DNA of 64,000 bases, taken from assembly GCF_004379255.2 (NCBI RefSeq), contig NC_056038.1, positions 27,206,061-27,270,060 of the forward strand, written 5' to 3'. Shown here one piece after another: positions 1 to 12,054 of the stretch (its first letter is position 1; every line of letters begins with the position of its first letter). The notes under the pieces were generated by a model. That model did no database searches. It was given only the letters and a program-made list of their open reading frames with translations, and was not told where the DNA came from. The translations under genes were made by a program, and so were the position numbers. This stretch comes from Salvia splendens (taxonomy: Eukaryota; Streptophyta; Magnoliopsida; Lamiales; Lamiaceae).

Positions 1-96
1 TTAATATTCCCTTTTATGATGAGCTTATGATTATTAAATTCAATTTAGTCGCGAAATAGCTACGCTCACTAGTACTAGGGAGTCGTGGTCGTGACA
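1..96 (+). mobile_element. LTR 3' end (truncated by window edge)
   Basis: The segment at 50-96 (gtcgcgaaatagct ... gtcgtgaca) is closely similar to 44140-44187, where the same sequence ends a probable solo LTR. It ends in CA directly before Harbinger coding sequence, so an LTR element lying mostly left of the window appears to have inserted into a transposase gene. Only the terminus is visible. Confidence 0.65.
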
Positions 97-533
97 GACG
101 ATGAAGCTGAATCGATCGCAGGTCATGCAACCCCACCGGTCGTTCGAGGTTTACCCTATGGTGTGAGTGAGAGATTACAAGCTCAGGAGACCATGCGCAA
201 CCAACAAGCTCATCTTCAACTCATGAACGACATGGTTGAAGAAGCTTGAACACGTAGTGGTCGTTGAAATTGTACCTCTTTTTAAGTTTTTTCGTTGTAA
301 TTTTTTAAATTAAGTAATGTATGTTTTTTGCTAGTTCTTTAATTTAGAGTCTAATTTTGCTATTTAATAATGTGTAAATATAAAAAAAATAATATTAAAA
401 TTGAAATGAAAAATAGATAATAGATAGGGCACTCACTAGAGCTCTATCATTGCAGAAAGATAGGGCATGCTGATGTGGCAATCACTAGAGCTCCAACTAG
501 GACATCCATTGAGAATGCTTTAAGGAATCGTTT
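97..533 (+). pseudogene. PIF/Harbinger transposase C-terminus and element 3' end
   Basis: Positions 97-249 read 50 codons and a TGA stop. The protein ends in an MRNQQAHLQLMNDMVEEA-type tail, matching the tail of the Harbinger transposase at 37383-37460 (MRNQQDHAQLMNNMIEE). Downstream, 500-533 carries a Harbinger-like 3' terminus (ccattgagaatgct, then ttaa), like the window's other elements ending near ccattgNggatgNc plus taa. The rest of the gene is cut off by the LTR end at 96, so it is non-functional. Assignment rests on within-window similarity. Confidence 0.7.
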
Positions 534-1036
534 CCACAACTGAATGATACGCCTTGCCACTTTCGTTGGCATCTAGAACAAGTTGGGATATTAGATCTGA
601 AGATTGTTTAAGATAAACATTGGTGATGACATGTCTCCCTACTTCAAAGTGCTAATCTTTTATCTGTTTTCCCTATGATTGTACTTAATTTCTTTTGTTT
701 CACTAATCAACAATGTAAACGTATATTTATTACTTTGAAAAATAAATAAAATTGAACAAAAGTACCAAAAACGGTAACAAATTACTCCATTACAAATATA
801 TGGTAAAAATACATATGCGACAAAGACTTATATAATACTCCACAAATATGAACATCTAATACATACTCTGAGATAATATATCCTATATATATCTAAGTCC
901 AACAACCTTTTGTTTTCTTCCTATTTCTCTAACATTCCATTTCCTGACAAAAGTATTAAGAGCCTTCCACACTTTTCCGGATCAAAATTTCCTCACATTT
1001 GGAGGAGAAGAAGAAATTAACCCATTCCACATTTGT
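534..1036. other. Intergenic, 3' flank of CYP87-type gene
   Basis: AT-rich sequence between the Harbinger remnant and the P450 stop codon. It should contain the 3' UTR of the minus-strand P450. No further gene is recognisable. Confidence 0.5.
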
Positions 1037-3052
1037 TCAATCTCTTTCAGAAAGTTGAATGTGAAATCCATCTGGAAACTGCAATCCCGGAGTTCGTAGA
1101 ATATTTCCTCCTTTGATTGGATCCCATCTGTTGCACGCAAAACATATCAGTTCCTAATAAAGTCCGAGGTTTCTAGAAGAGTTGTTTGATGCGATTTCGT
1201 ACTTGTATTTGGCGACGAGGCAATGTAGAAACACGGCCATTTGCACCTTCGTGAAGTCCGTTCCCACACAGAACCTCATTCCCCCTCCAAACGCCATGAA
1301 GTTCTTCGAGGCCCCATTCGTGTCAACTCCCTGCACGTTCGGAATTAGTACAATTTATATATGGTTAAGTAATACACGCGTTGTGTATGTGTACTTGCCT
1401 CCCACCGCCATGGATTGAAGTCGAGGGGGTCCTTGTACTTGCTCGGGTCCAAGTGCACAGCCGGTGGGCATACCATCACGGCCCACCCGGCTGGAATAGT
1501 ATACCCTACACCATTACAAACACCATGTTTCACTACTATCCATATAACTATATAAGAGTAAGACCAACACACACACCACACCTTTAAATTTGGTCTCTCT
1601 CAATGTCTTCCTGAAAATCCCAGGCACTATATTTGCAAGCCTCACTGTTTCATTGATCACCTGCACTTCCAAATTCCAAATTCTTAACTAAACTCAAACA
1701 CATCAATCACAACATTTCCATGGCAAATCACAAACACCTGAAATGTGAATTTCATAGACTTGTAGTCACTCCATGTCAGCCCAGAATCTGCATCCCCCTT
1801 CTGTTTAATAATCGCATCGTGCTCCTCCTACATTGCAAGCAAGTAGTAATAAGCTAGAGCAATAATGGTACTAGAATTGTAGTAGTATCAAATAATGAAC
1901 TCACTCACCCTCATTTGCTTCAAAACCAAAGGATGATCTGAGAGAAGCTTCGTAGCAAGAGTGAGAGCCAAAGAAGTGGTCTCAAAGCTAGCGAAAAGCA
2001 ACACAAACATCAAATCCAACGCAATGGCCTCTGTCAGCACTGTGTCCTCCCTCTGCAGCTCCTCCAACACATAGTCGAAGAAATCGCCTTGCACTTTCCT
2101 CGGCCTCTCCCGCCTCTCCTGCAGCATGCTCTTCAGCAACCTCATCGCCTGCTTCCTCCCCTGATCACACACACATCAAAACACAACTCTGTACAATCAA
2201 GACTGGTAGCTGCAGAAATATACCTTTAAGCATTTGTGATATGCTGTGCCAGGAATGTCAAGTGGAAATGAGATCAAGCCTTGTATGAAAGCTACAAAGC
2301 TTTTCCTCAGATTCTCAGAAGACGATTCGGAATCATAGCTAATCAGCTTCTTTGCTGTGAGGTCAAAGATCATCTGCCAAAAATCAAAAGCAACAAAAAT
2401 GAGTTAGACTGAAGCTAAGCTTGATTGATTTTGATGTTTTTTCTCATCACCAACAACCTTTGCAGTTGCTTCCTTGACATCAACAACGCCCTCCGTAGAC
2501 CATCTCTTCAAGCTCACGTTGGCAGCCTGCTCGACATCCAGAAGCATCTTCTTCAAGCTCTCGGGGCCGAAGAGCTTGAGCACCATGTTCTTGAGGTACT
2601 TGTACATGAATCCATGCAATGAGCCAACATTCTGCCTCCCAAATATCTCAGTGAATGTGTCTGGATACCAGCTCTGGAACAGCTGCCCCTCTTGCTGGAA
2701 AACCAGGTAGTTGAGATCTGCATCCGTCGAGACTATCACCGGCCTTCCCACCAAGCTAGTCTTGAACACAGGTCCATATCTGATTCACCAGCATTATCAA
2801 ATAGTTACAACTTCATAATAATAAATGAATGACTTCAAGATTGATTGGCTACCTTTGCATCCTGTCCTTGACAAAAGGAGGAATGCCAAAACTAGTGTTT
2901 TGGGAAAAGAAGCTGAAGGATTCTCCAAGAAGAGGCCACCCCATGGAGCCAGGTGGGAGTACTCCATTGCACCTTGGATTTCTCCAGCTGTAGAGCCAGT
3001 TTAGTAAGGCTATAATCAATATGATTGTCACATACACAAGTGGCGGAAACAT
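1037..3052 (-). CDS. Cytochrome P450, CYP87 family (nine exons)
   Basis: Heme-thiolate monooxygenase, expected to be ER-anchored and to use NADPH-P450 reductase. CYP87 members oxidise steroid or triterpenoid scaffolds; the substrate here is unknown. Exons, 5' to 3' on the minus strand: 3052-2853, 2779-2458, 2373-2224, 2160-1909, 1827-1738, 1660-1582, 1505-1399, 1330-1203, 1127-1037. They join to 1,419 nt (472 aa plus stop) with all phases agreeing. Visible parts: N-terminal hydrophobic anchor followed by PPGSMGWPLLGE; I-helix FASFETT (about 280-286); ExxR as ETVR (342-345); FNPWRW; heme loop FGGGMRFCVG with Cys421. Length is normal for the family. Intron 7 begins with GC rather than GT (AG|GCAAGT at 1398). 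All catalytic motifs are intact and no lesion was found. The family call is from recalled signature segments and is firm; the subfamily is not settled. Confidence 0.93.
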
Positions 3053-3207
3053 TGCAAATTTTCTTCCTCTTGTTGTTCTTCTTCTTGTTGAAAGAGAGGG
3101 AGAGAGAGAATGGTGAAGATGAGGGTGTATGAGTTTCCAGGAAGAAGAGATGAGAGAGAAGGAGAGAAGTTATGTATGTGATAGTATTAAAATGAGAAGG
3201 GTGGTGG

Positions 3208-3217
3208 CTTAAATAAG
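3208..3217 (-). promoter_or_regulatory. Probable TATA box of the CYP87-type gene
   Basis: The minus strand reads CTTATTTAAG about 155 bp upstream of the ATG at 3052. The region between has the CT-rich character (ctctctccctctctttc) typical of plant 5' leaders. Position and composition are the only evidence. Confidence 0.45.
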
Positions 3218-3250
3218 GGGGGCAGAGAATCTGGAACTAGTTTTAAATAA

Positions 3251-6250
3251 CTGAAATAATACAAAACCATTTTGTCTACACAAACACCTTATCCTTTGTC
3301 AACACCTTCATAAAATATGCCCCAAAGCCTAGCTATCATGACGGTGAGTCTTACACTTGAAGGATACTTATTACTTACATCTCTCTCTCCCTCAAAATAT
3401 ACATATAATATAAATATACATACTTATAATGCATCACAAATAGTATAAACTATAAATGATTCAGGGTAAATGCAATATGGGTTACATTAAACATACAACA
3501 TCAAGTTTGATCATACACAAGTATATACCTCAGAACTTCTCAAATGGTGAAAATTAAACATACTGAATCATACAATATTGTTATGGGTAAATTTGACTTG
3601 CTATTTATTAATTAGCAGAAATATTATTGGTTGTAACTGATACATGCTTCTGACCAACTTGGTAGGAAACAAGCATATGGAAAGAATCTCAAGGTTGTCA
3701 CCTTATTTGCTACTATTATCTTTTCTATCCGTCCGAAATGTGATTAATAAATCCTACTTGATACAAACTCTAATTAGATTTAATTAGATCTAAATGTGCA
3801 TAATTAGTTTTCGATTAACAAAACTAATTGGTTTTGAACCCCTAGTTGAGTCTAAAGTGCTTAATTAGTTTTGAACACACACTTATTAATCCATTGGACA
3901 TATATAGTCAAACTTGTATTTGAATCAAAACTAGTAGCTTGCGATCCCTTAACCTTTTTTGGTGAAAATTTGTTAGTATTTTATTTGGATTTGGATTTGG
4001 ATTTGGATCTAATCTTAGATCTTATGCAGCTGTACATACATATATATTGTCTCGTATCCTATTCTGAATCTTAATAACATCAGCATTCATACTAAACAAC
4101 GTTGTCTTCTAGATTTTCATATCAAGAATTTGTAAGTGGTTGTTAAGAAGAATTTCTGTAATTAAGATCCCAATTTGGTCAAATTTCGTAGCCTTTTGAG
4201 CCACGGGCTCAATTATAGGTAGGTTTACTGTGGATCATGGCGTTTTATGTTTCCTTTTGACTACAAGATCATAATATATTTTAAAGGGTGAGTGTAATAG
4301 TATGAAATATTAATTGGTACTAATACAAGTTATTGATTGAGTACATTTGGAATAAGGACTGACAAAATTGATTGGATTGCAAAATTAATAATAGACATTA
4401 CTGAATGAATTTATTGGAGATGAGAGTTGGAGTGAAAAATAAAATATTGTTTATAATAGAATTAAGCTATCGATTAAATATATACTAATAGTAGAATTAA
4501 ATTGTGTAGGCAGGAATTAAGGGTGGTTTATTTAGAGAGAGAGGAGTGCACATCGATCAATAAACTTTGTCTAGCGATTGTCCCCTTTACACTCGTGTGC
4601 ACATTCACTAATTTTACTGTAAAGGGACATTCAAACCTGAATACTCCATATTATATTTTTATTAATCATAAGTTTAATGCACCTTTATTCTTTGCTTAAT
4701 TAATCGCGGCTCTTTGCTCAAATAGAAGTCGTACTTATTGATGCAGTCAAAAGGGCGTTACATATTTGACTCCCAACGATTTAATGTACAATGTCTAAAT
4801 TACCCTTTAGATCGATCAACTACTTTTGGTTTGTCAAAGGTTGTAATTGTAAACCTGCCCTTTGGCTTAGTCTAGTTAAAATTTATGAATCTATGCGTAC
4901 CACTGAGTTTTACCTTGTCAAAAAAGGAAAAATAAAGTGGTATTAGCCGATCTAAAGAGTATGTGCAACATCATCAACACGAAAACTGACAACAAATGGA
5001 TTATGAGGCAAAAATAAAATAAAATAAAGAGTTACTAGTCGTTGAAACAAATGGACAATCAGAAAATGATGATGAAGAAGAAGACTCTTAAAATTTCAGT
5101 ACACATATCCTATGTTTAGAATCGATATCCACGCTAGAGGTACAATCTTCAGTCCTTATTTTGACATCTACAACGATACTTTTACTCACGTTGCAACATT
5201 TACGATTCATACTTCCATAGAGCCAACAAAAACATTACTATATGTCTTTCAAGACTTTGTTGATCTCAATACAAGTGTTAGAGCTATGAAGCGGAAAAAA
5301 TAGGATGAACCAAGAAGAGTGGTATAATAAGTTGCCCAAAATGATTCAAGTCCATGTGAAATGGGATAACTTTAGACCGCCAAAGTTGTGTATTTTAACT
5401 TGTAGGTTAAAGGGTCGAAACAAAACAAGCTATTGAGTTGGATTATGAAGAAGAATTTTGGTCACGACAAGGAAGATCTATTCAGGATTTGAAACAAATC
5501 CTTTTGAAGAAATGGGGAATGATGCATATATGACTTGTAGATTGCTCAAGTTGTGATTTTATATTCATATGCTTTCCTAGTTAATTCAAATAAGGAGATA
5601 AAAAGTTATTAATATTAATTGGATATGACAATTTTTCTTCCGACCAATTAGGATTTCCTTTTGTGGCATTATTCATTCCATCTCACGACTTATCAGACGG
5701 TTCCTCCATCCCGTTTGTCGTGTCATTCAATTACAGTTACAAGACTTCCTCTGGATTCCAAGTTCATCCGTCATGAAGTGTCAAATCTAGAACGATGATC
5801 ACATCAATATCTTTGTACTTATTTTTTGTTTGTTTTTGAGTTGTATTATGTCCGATAGTTTATTTCTTGTATCCCATCATTTTACATATTTTTTGTGGAA
5901 AGAGGACTCTTTAATGGAAATATTTTTTTTATCCATTCTTGTAATTATAAAATCCTTAATTTCTTGTAATGTAATGATGAGTGATAGTCAGTGACGAGTC
6001 CACATGGGATCACGGGACCTATGGCCCCCAAGGAATGCCTAGCGCAGGTGGTTGGCCTTTCGTGTACTCACCATGAAATCTCTTGTATTTATTTTTAGTT
6101 TTAGAAAATTCTTTTTGTGGTTGTTTCCTACTATGTTTGTTTTTAGTTTCAAAAAGTTCAGTATATTTATTGATTGTCATAAATTTTCTTTTGTTTTGTT
6201 TTATAGTTTGTATTTTTTATATAAAGTTTTTTGATCCATAAATTTATGTA
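3251..6250. other. AT-rich intergenic region, no gene seen
   Basis: Both strands are rich in stops and the short ORFs have no protein-like composition or recognised motif. Only a short hexamer microsatellite near 3983 stands out. Confidence 0.6.
3983..4009. repeat. (GGATTT)n microsatellite
   Basis: About four perfect tandem copies of a 6-bp unit (atttgg) followed by gatct. Confidence 0.8.
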
Positions 6251-6361
6251 AATACTTCTTCCGTTCGTTATTAGGAGTCTCGGTTTATCATTTTAGTCCG
6301 TCTATCATTACGAGTTGGTACACATCAGTTTCCAATAACTCATTACACCCACATTCTATTA

Positions 6362-6585
6362 CTCCATCCGTCCACAAAGAATATGCACTTTAGATTCTGC
6401 ACGAGTTTTAATGCAAAATTGGTAAAGTAAGAGAGATATAGAGAGAAAAAGTAATTAAAGTATTGTTAGTGGAGAATGAGTCTCACCTCATTAGAGAGAA
6501 AATAGTTCCAAAATTAGAAAGTGCATATTCTTGTGGGACGGACTAAAAAGGAAAGAGTATGCATATTCTTGAGGGACGGAGAAAG
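6362..6585. mobile_element. Stowaway-like MITE
   Basis: Starts ctccatccgtcc and ends ggacggagaaag, flanked by TA on both sides. No coding capacity. The interior (gtaaagtaagagagata, gtggagaatgagtc) recurs in other MITEs here, as at 6769-6988 and 11835-12054. Confidence 0.75.
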
Positions 6586-6768
6586 TATAAAATTAATATA
6601 TAAAAATTGGTTTAACATTCCATTATCTTTTCTCACCCACCATTCTTTATATTTCTTAAAACTCGCGCCGAACTCAAATGAGACTTATAAATTCAATTTA
6701 AAAGTTATAAATATTGTAGTACATTAAATTCAATTTAAAAGTTTTATTTTTTGTTTTTAAAAAATATA

Positions 6769-6988
6769 CTCATTTCGTCCTATAATAATATGCATTTTTG
6801 GTTGAACACATGTTTTAATATACAATTGGTAAGTAAGAAAGATGTAGAATGAAAAGTAATTTAAGTATTTTTAGTGCAGAATGAGTCACACCTCATTAGA
6901 GAGAAAACATTTCCGAAATTAGAAAGTGCATATTATTGTGAGATTTATTAAAAAGAAAAGAGTGCATATTATTGTGCGACGGATAAAG
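6769..6988. mobile_element. Stowaway-like MITE, same family as 6362-6585
   Basis: Begins ctcatttcgtcctataataatatgca and ends ttgtgcgacggataaag with TA on both sides. The interior matches the preceding MITE closely. Confidence 0.7.
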
Positions 6989-8048
6989 TATTATTTAATT
7001 TATTTATCATTCACATTATATTTCATCATGGAGTTCTTCGAATGCAATCTAATAATAAAAAATCATTTTCAAATTTGTAAATATCTAAATAAATCATATA
7101 ATATCATTAAACTTAATTTTAATGCTATCTTATATATTTTTGAATCCATTATTTATTATTTATAGAGAATTTCAACATGAAGTTCTATGTGAGAAATAAT
7201 TTTAAAAAATCAGTGAAATAGCGATTGGTTTTACAATTCCATGATTACTCATGAAAAAATTAATTACTAAAATACCATGAAATCTTCAAATAGTATGCGA
7301 ATCAATTGATGACAATCAATAATTAGGTCTCAAATGAATATTTTCTTCTGTTAAATAAGAAGGCAATCGAAGTAGTATCATAGACTTAATAATATATATG
7401 ATAGTGATTGGTGAGGAAGGGATAATTGATGATAAAGGTAGTTAGTTTTTGTGTGGTGAGAAAATAATAGAATGTTGGAAAAGTTAAGACAAAGATCCTG
7501 GTCAATAGGTTAAAGATGCAACAATTTGGGAGCTTTTCCACTTGTCCGAAAAAGGCAAATTGTTTACTATACTTAAATTTTGCCCCTATATATGGAAAAA
7601 TGAGTAGTTTTTCGTGAATCTTTTGGGGTAAATTTCTCGAAGGGGACAAAATTTGAAATATTTGGGAATTGGGATTTGACTGGCCGCAGTTGGATTTCAT
7701 ATTTTCCATATCATCGTCTTCAAATAATTGGAGATGAATCTTGTTAATCTCAACTTGATATTTTGATATTAAGTCTAACTGTATCACGATATGGTTGATC
7801 GCTAACAATGTTTATAATAGATTTGCATAATGATACACATGAAAAATGATTTATCATCATTGACCAGTTATGATTCCAAAACTTTGATTAGTTTTTCATT
7901 TTGGTGTCTCTTATTAATTTTTCTATTTTATTTTTACTATTTTTATGAGTGGATCTCACACTTTACTAACTCATTTTACTCACATTTTAATGTAACTAGT
8001 ATCACATCCGTGCGATGCACGGTATATTGTATTTTCTTTAAACATATA
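6989..8048. other. AT-rich intergenic, no gene seen
   Basis: Contains a 140-codon minus-strand ORF (7386-7808) of low-complexity AT-driven composition without any recognised motif. Near 8001 a short hairpin motif (ccgtgcgatgcacgg) recurs at 25113. Confidence 0.5.
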
Positions 8049-8334
8049 TTCCCTCCCTCCCATAAAAATATACACATTTGGAACGGCTCGAGGATTAATG
8101 CGTAACTGACAAAATATGAGAGATGAGGAAAAAAGGTAGTTAAAATAATGTTAGTGGATAGTATGACCCACATTATTATTAGTGTTAGATAATGGATTCT
8201 AGTGGTATAAGTTGTAAATAAATTGATATATATGTGTAATGAGTTCGAGATGACTTTCCATAAATTAAAATGGACTTTTTTATAGGACGAACAGAAAAGG
8301 AAAGTGTCCCTATCTTTATGGGACGAAGAAATAG
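8049..8334. mobile_element. Stowaway-like MITE
   Basis: Starts ttccctccctcccataaaaa and ends tatgggacgaagaaatag, with TA on both sides. No coding capacity. Confidence 0.65.
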
Positions 8335-8449
8335 TATATATATATAGGGATGTATTCATTTCCTTTTTGTATCTTTTGTTCTATTGTTCTTTTTAATCTC
8401 AGCCCCACGATTTTGTCATCCGAGGGTTAGATTGATGCCACATGTTATT

Positions 8450-8580
8450 TAATAATGCAGATTTTCAGTTAAATAATGCACACCGACTAATAATGCACCA
8501 TTATAGTGTAATAATGTAGATTTTCAGTTGAATAATGCACACCGACTAATAATGCACCATTATAGTGTAATAATGCAGAT
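8450..8580. repeat. 59-bp tandem repeat, about 2.2 copies
   Basis: Copies start at 8450, 8509 and 8568 (partial). Each contains cacaccgactaataatgcac followed by cattatagtg. Copies one and two differ at about two bases. Confidence 0.9.
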
Positions 8581-8664
8581 CATCACAACCATCCAATTCA
8601 AGGATCCAAGGGCTGTGATCTGATTGAAGCTTGGACTGAAAAGCTGCGAAGGACCTTAACACAC

Positions 8665-8734
<70 letters not shown>

Positions 8735-8735
8735 T
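8665..8735. repeat. (TA)n-(GA)n compound microsatellite
   Basis: About 20 TA repeats run directly into about 12 GA repeats at the left edge of the FAR1-containing element. Confidence 0.9.
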
Positions 8736-9189
8736 TGTGATCATATGATAACCCCCAAATCACGTAATAACTCTATAACCAAATCTTAACCACACATATT
8801 TTCTAATCTTGTGGCTGAGATCCAAACTTAGATTTACTTCATAAAAAAGGCGCAGAGGGTAAGTATGTCATTTCCCTCATTTAATTTCTGAATTTCGCTC
8901 CATTCTTTCACTCTCTCTCAGTTCGATTCTCTTTTCTCAGCGATTTTGTTTCCATATTTCTAGCCTATTTTATTTCCATAGGCTCCAGATTTTCTTCCGA
9001 TTTGGTTCATTATTTCATAATCTCCAGATTTTGTTTCCATATTTCTCGCATAATTGTGACCGGGAAGATGTTTTCAATTTTGCATATAAGTTGATAAAAT
9101 GATACTTTAACCTGACAAAATGACATATTATGCATTGCCGATTATGTGTTAACATGATACTTTTGGCTTATAAATGTTAGGTTTACTGC

Positions 9190-9330
9190 ATAAAATGATA
9201 GTTTTGCTGGATAGAATGATACTCTGAGTTGATAAAATGATAGTTTTGCCGGATAGAATGATACTCTGAGTTGATAAAATGATAGTTTTGCTTGAAAGAA
9301 TGATACTCTGAGTTGATAAAATAATAGTTT
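9190..9330. repeat. 42-bp minisatellite (ttgataaaatgatag...)
   Basis: Alternates gatactctgagttgataaaa and tgatagttttgccggataga. Further arrays of the same unit lie at 9570-9670 and 10726-10848, upstream of each FAR1 fragment. Confidence 0.85.
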
Positions 9331-9345
9331 TACTGATTTGTAGGT

Positions 9346-9483
9346 ATGTACATTCCTGTTTGTGATGATGCTTTGAAGCCAATGATTGGTATGAAATTCA
9401 ATACATTAGTGGAAGAAGCAGCTGATTTCTATGAACATTATGCTCGTTAAGTTGGTTTTGGCATTTGTAAACTGGGCACCAAA
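9346..9483 (+). pseudogene. FAR1-type DNA-binding domain fragment
   Basis: Reads MYIPVCDDALKPMIGMKF, then VEEAADFYEHYAR, a stop, and VGFGICKLGTK. This matches the start of the FAR1/FHY3 zinc-finger domain (P-x-GMxFxxxEEAxxFYxxYAxxxGF) shared by FAR1 transcription factors and MULE transposases. The stop falls at the residue after YAR, and the frame is soon lost in repeat sequence. Two shorter copies start at 9686 and 10860, both broken soon after ADFY. Non-functional. Confidence 0.75.
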
Positions 9484-9551
9484 TCAGTTCATGATATTAT
9501 GTAATTATATTATGCATTGCCGATTATGTGTTAACATGATACTTTTGGCTT

Positions 9552-11646
9552 ATAAATGTTAGGTTTACTGCATAAAATGATAGTTTTGCCGGATAGAATG
9601 ATACTCTGAGTTGATAAAATGATAGTTTTGTCGGATAGATAGATACTCCGAGTTGATAAAATGATAGTTTTACTGATTTGTAGGTATGTACATTCCTGTT
9701 TGTGATGATGCTTTGAAGCCAATGATTGGAATGAAATTCAATACATTAGTAGAAGCAGCTGATTTCTATCCCCTGTATCATTTTATCATTTGAAACTATC
9801 ATTTTATCCCCTGAAACTATCATTTTATAATTTAAAACAACAATTCATCATGGAATAAGGTATGAATTGATGATACAAAACCAAGTATGAAGTAAATTCA
9901 AAGTAAATTCAAAGTAAATTCATCATGCTGTCATATGTAACTCTAAATCTACAGTAAAAAACTATAGAATCTAAAAAAAACGAGAATCTCTGGCAAAATG
10001 ATAAAATCGAGCAAAAACAAAAGTGAAATAAGTATTAAACTTCATCCAGCCTTCCTTCGATGATGCTTGAGCGTTTTCCTTCGACATATTCCAGAATTTG
10101 GATGATTTTTCCTTCGAAACTGAAGAAGCAAGGGTTTGAAATGCGATTCGGAGGGTTTGAGTGTGAGAGAAATTGAATGCAGCGTTTAATTCACGTTTTC
10201 TTCTTACCCGCCCAATTTTATAACGAAATGACAATTTTGCCCTTAATATATCCGAAATATGATAGTTTTATTTGATAAAATGATAGTTTTGTTAGAATAA
10301 ATCTAGACCACATATTTTAAAATATGTGGTGGAGATTTAGTTATATGGTTATCACACAAGTTGGTGTTATTATTATAATGCACCCCTATATATGTATATA
10401 AAATTAAATAATAGTTGGATGATGGGGTTTATAGTTCAAATACATAATACATAAAGTTGACATTCATATAATTATTATTATTATTAGTATTATTATTATT
10501 GAAGCATTAGTTACGAAATTAGAATATTTTGTAGTGTGAAAACACTTAAAATATGGGTACAGGAATAATTTAATTGTAGGATTATCTATTATTCCCTTTC
10601 GTCCAATAAGAGAATTCACTTTTGGTTATACATATGTTTCAATGCACGATTGGTAAAGTAAGAGAGATACAAAGAAAAAGTAATTAAAGTAATATTAGTG
10701 GAGAATGGGCCACACCTCGTTTATAGATAATGATACTCTGAGTTGATAAAATGATAGTTTTGCCGGATAGAATGATACTCTGAGTTGATAAAATGATAGT
10801 TTTGCCGGATAGATAGATACTCTGAGTTGATAAAATGATAGTTTTACTGATTTGTAGGTATGTACATTCCTGTTTGTGATGATGCTTTGAAGCCAATGAT
10901 TGGTATGAAATTCAATACATTAGTAGAAGCAACTGATTTCTATCCCCGGTATCATTTTATCATTTGAAACTATCATTTTATCCCCTGAAACTATCATTCT
11001 ATAATTTAAAACAACAATTCATCATGGAATAAGGTATGAATTCATGATACAAAACCAAGTATGAAGTAAATTCAAAGTAAATTCAAAGTAAATTCATCAT
11101 GCTGTCATATGTAACTCTAAATCTACAGTAAAAAACTATAGAATCTAAAAAAAACGAGAATCTCTGGCAAAATGATAAAATCGAGCAAAAACAAAAGTGA
11201 AATAAGTATTAAACTTCATCCAGCCTTCCTTCGATGATGCTTGAGCGTTTTCCTTCGACATATTCCAGAATTTGGATGATTTTTCCTTCGAAACTGAAGA
11301 AGCAAGGGTTTGAAATGCGATTCGGAGGGTTTGAGTGTGAGAGAAATTGAATGCAGCGTTTAATTCACGTTTTCTTCTTACCCGCCCAATTTTATAACGA
11401 AATGACAATTTTGCCCTTAATATATCCGAAATATGATAGTTTTATTTGATAAAATGATAGTTTTGTTAGAATAAATCTAGACCACATATTTTAAAAATAT
11501 GTGGTGGAGATTTAGTTATATGGTTATCACACAAGTTGGTGTTATTATTATAATGCACCCCTATATATATATATATAAAATTAAATGATAGTTGGATGAT
11601 GGGGTTTATGGTTCAAATACATAATACATAAAGTTGAGATTCATAT

Positions 11647-11743
<97 letters not shown>

Positions 11744-11899
11744 GAAGCATTAGTTACGAAATTAGAATATTTTGTAGTGTGAAAACACTTAAAATATGGG
11801 TACAGGAATAATTTAATTGTAGGATTATCTATTATTCCCTTTCGTCCAATAAGAGAATTCACTTTTGGTTATACATATGTTTCAATGCACGATTGATAA
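9552..11899. repeat. 1,174-bp tandem duplication
   Basis: Corresponding points include gatttgtaggtatgtac at 9675 and 10849, and an 87-codon minus-strand ORF at 9971-10234 and 11145-11408 that is identical in both copies. The junction near 10725/10726 joins a truncated MITE to the minisatellite, which fixes the unit boundary. Few differences are seen outside the ATT microsatellite. Confidence 0.92.
11646..11743. repeat. (ATA)n-(ATT)n self-complementary microsatellite
   Basis: About 20 AAT-type triplets are followed directly by about 13 ATT triplets, giving a near-perfect palindrome with arms of nearly 40 bp. The equivalent site in the sister duplicate (about 10470-10500) has only a short ATT run. 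Confidence 0.9.
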
Positions 11900-12054
11900 A
11901 GTAAGAGAGATACAAAGAAAAAGTAATTAAAGTAATATTAGTGGAGAATGAGTCACACCTCGTTTATAGAGAAAAGAATTTTCAAAATTAGAAATTGCAT
12001 ACTATTGTGAGGTAGACAAAAAAGAAAGATTGCATATTCTTATAGGACGGAGAG
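11835..12054. mobile_element. Stowaway-like MITE
   Basis: Begins ttccctttcgtccaataag and ends tataggacggagag, with TA on both sides. The duplicate copy at 10602-10725 lacks its right half. Confidence 0.7.

Noticed and set aside
5457..5472. gtcacgac motif as a possible LTR start
   Set aside because: It resembles the complement of the gtcgtgaca LTR end, but no adjoining LTR sequence or duplication was found.
7386..7808. 140-codon minus-strand ORF
   Set aside because: Sits in AT-rich intergenic DNA, composition dominated by Ile/Phe/Asn/Lys, no recognisable motif or splice partner.
8450..9330. CRISPR-like array
   Set aside because: The repeats are contiguous tandem repeats without unique spacers, in a plant nuclear context.
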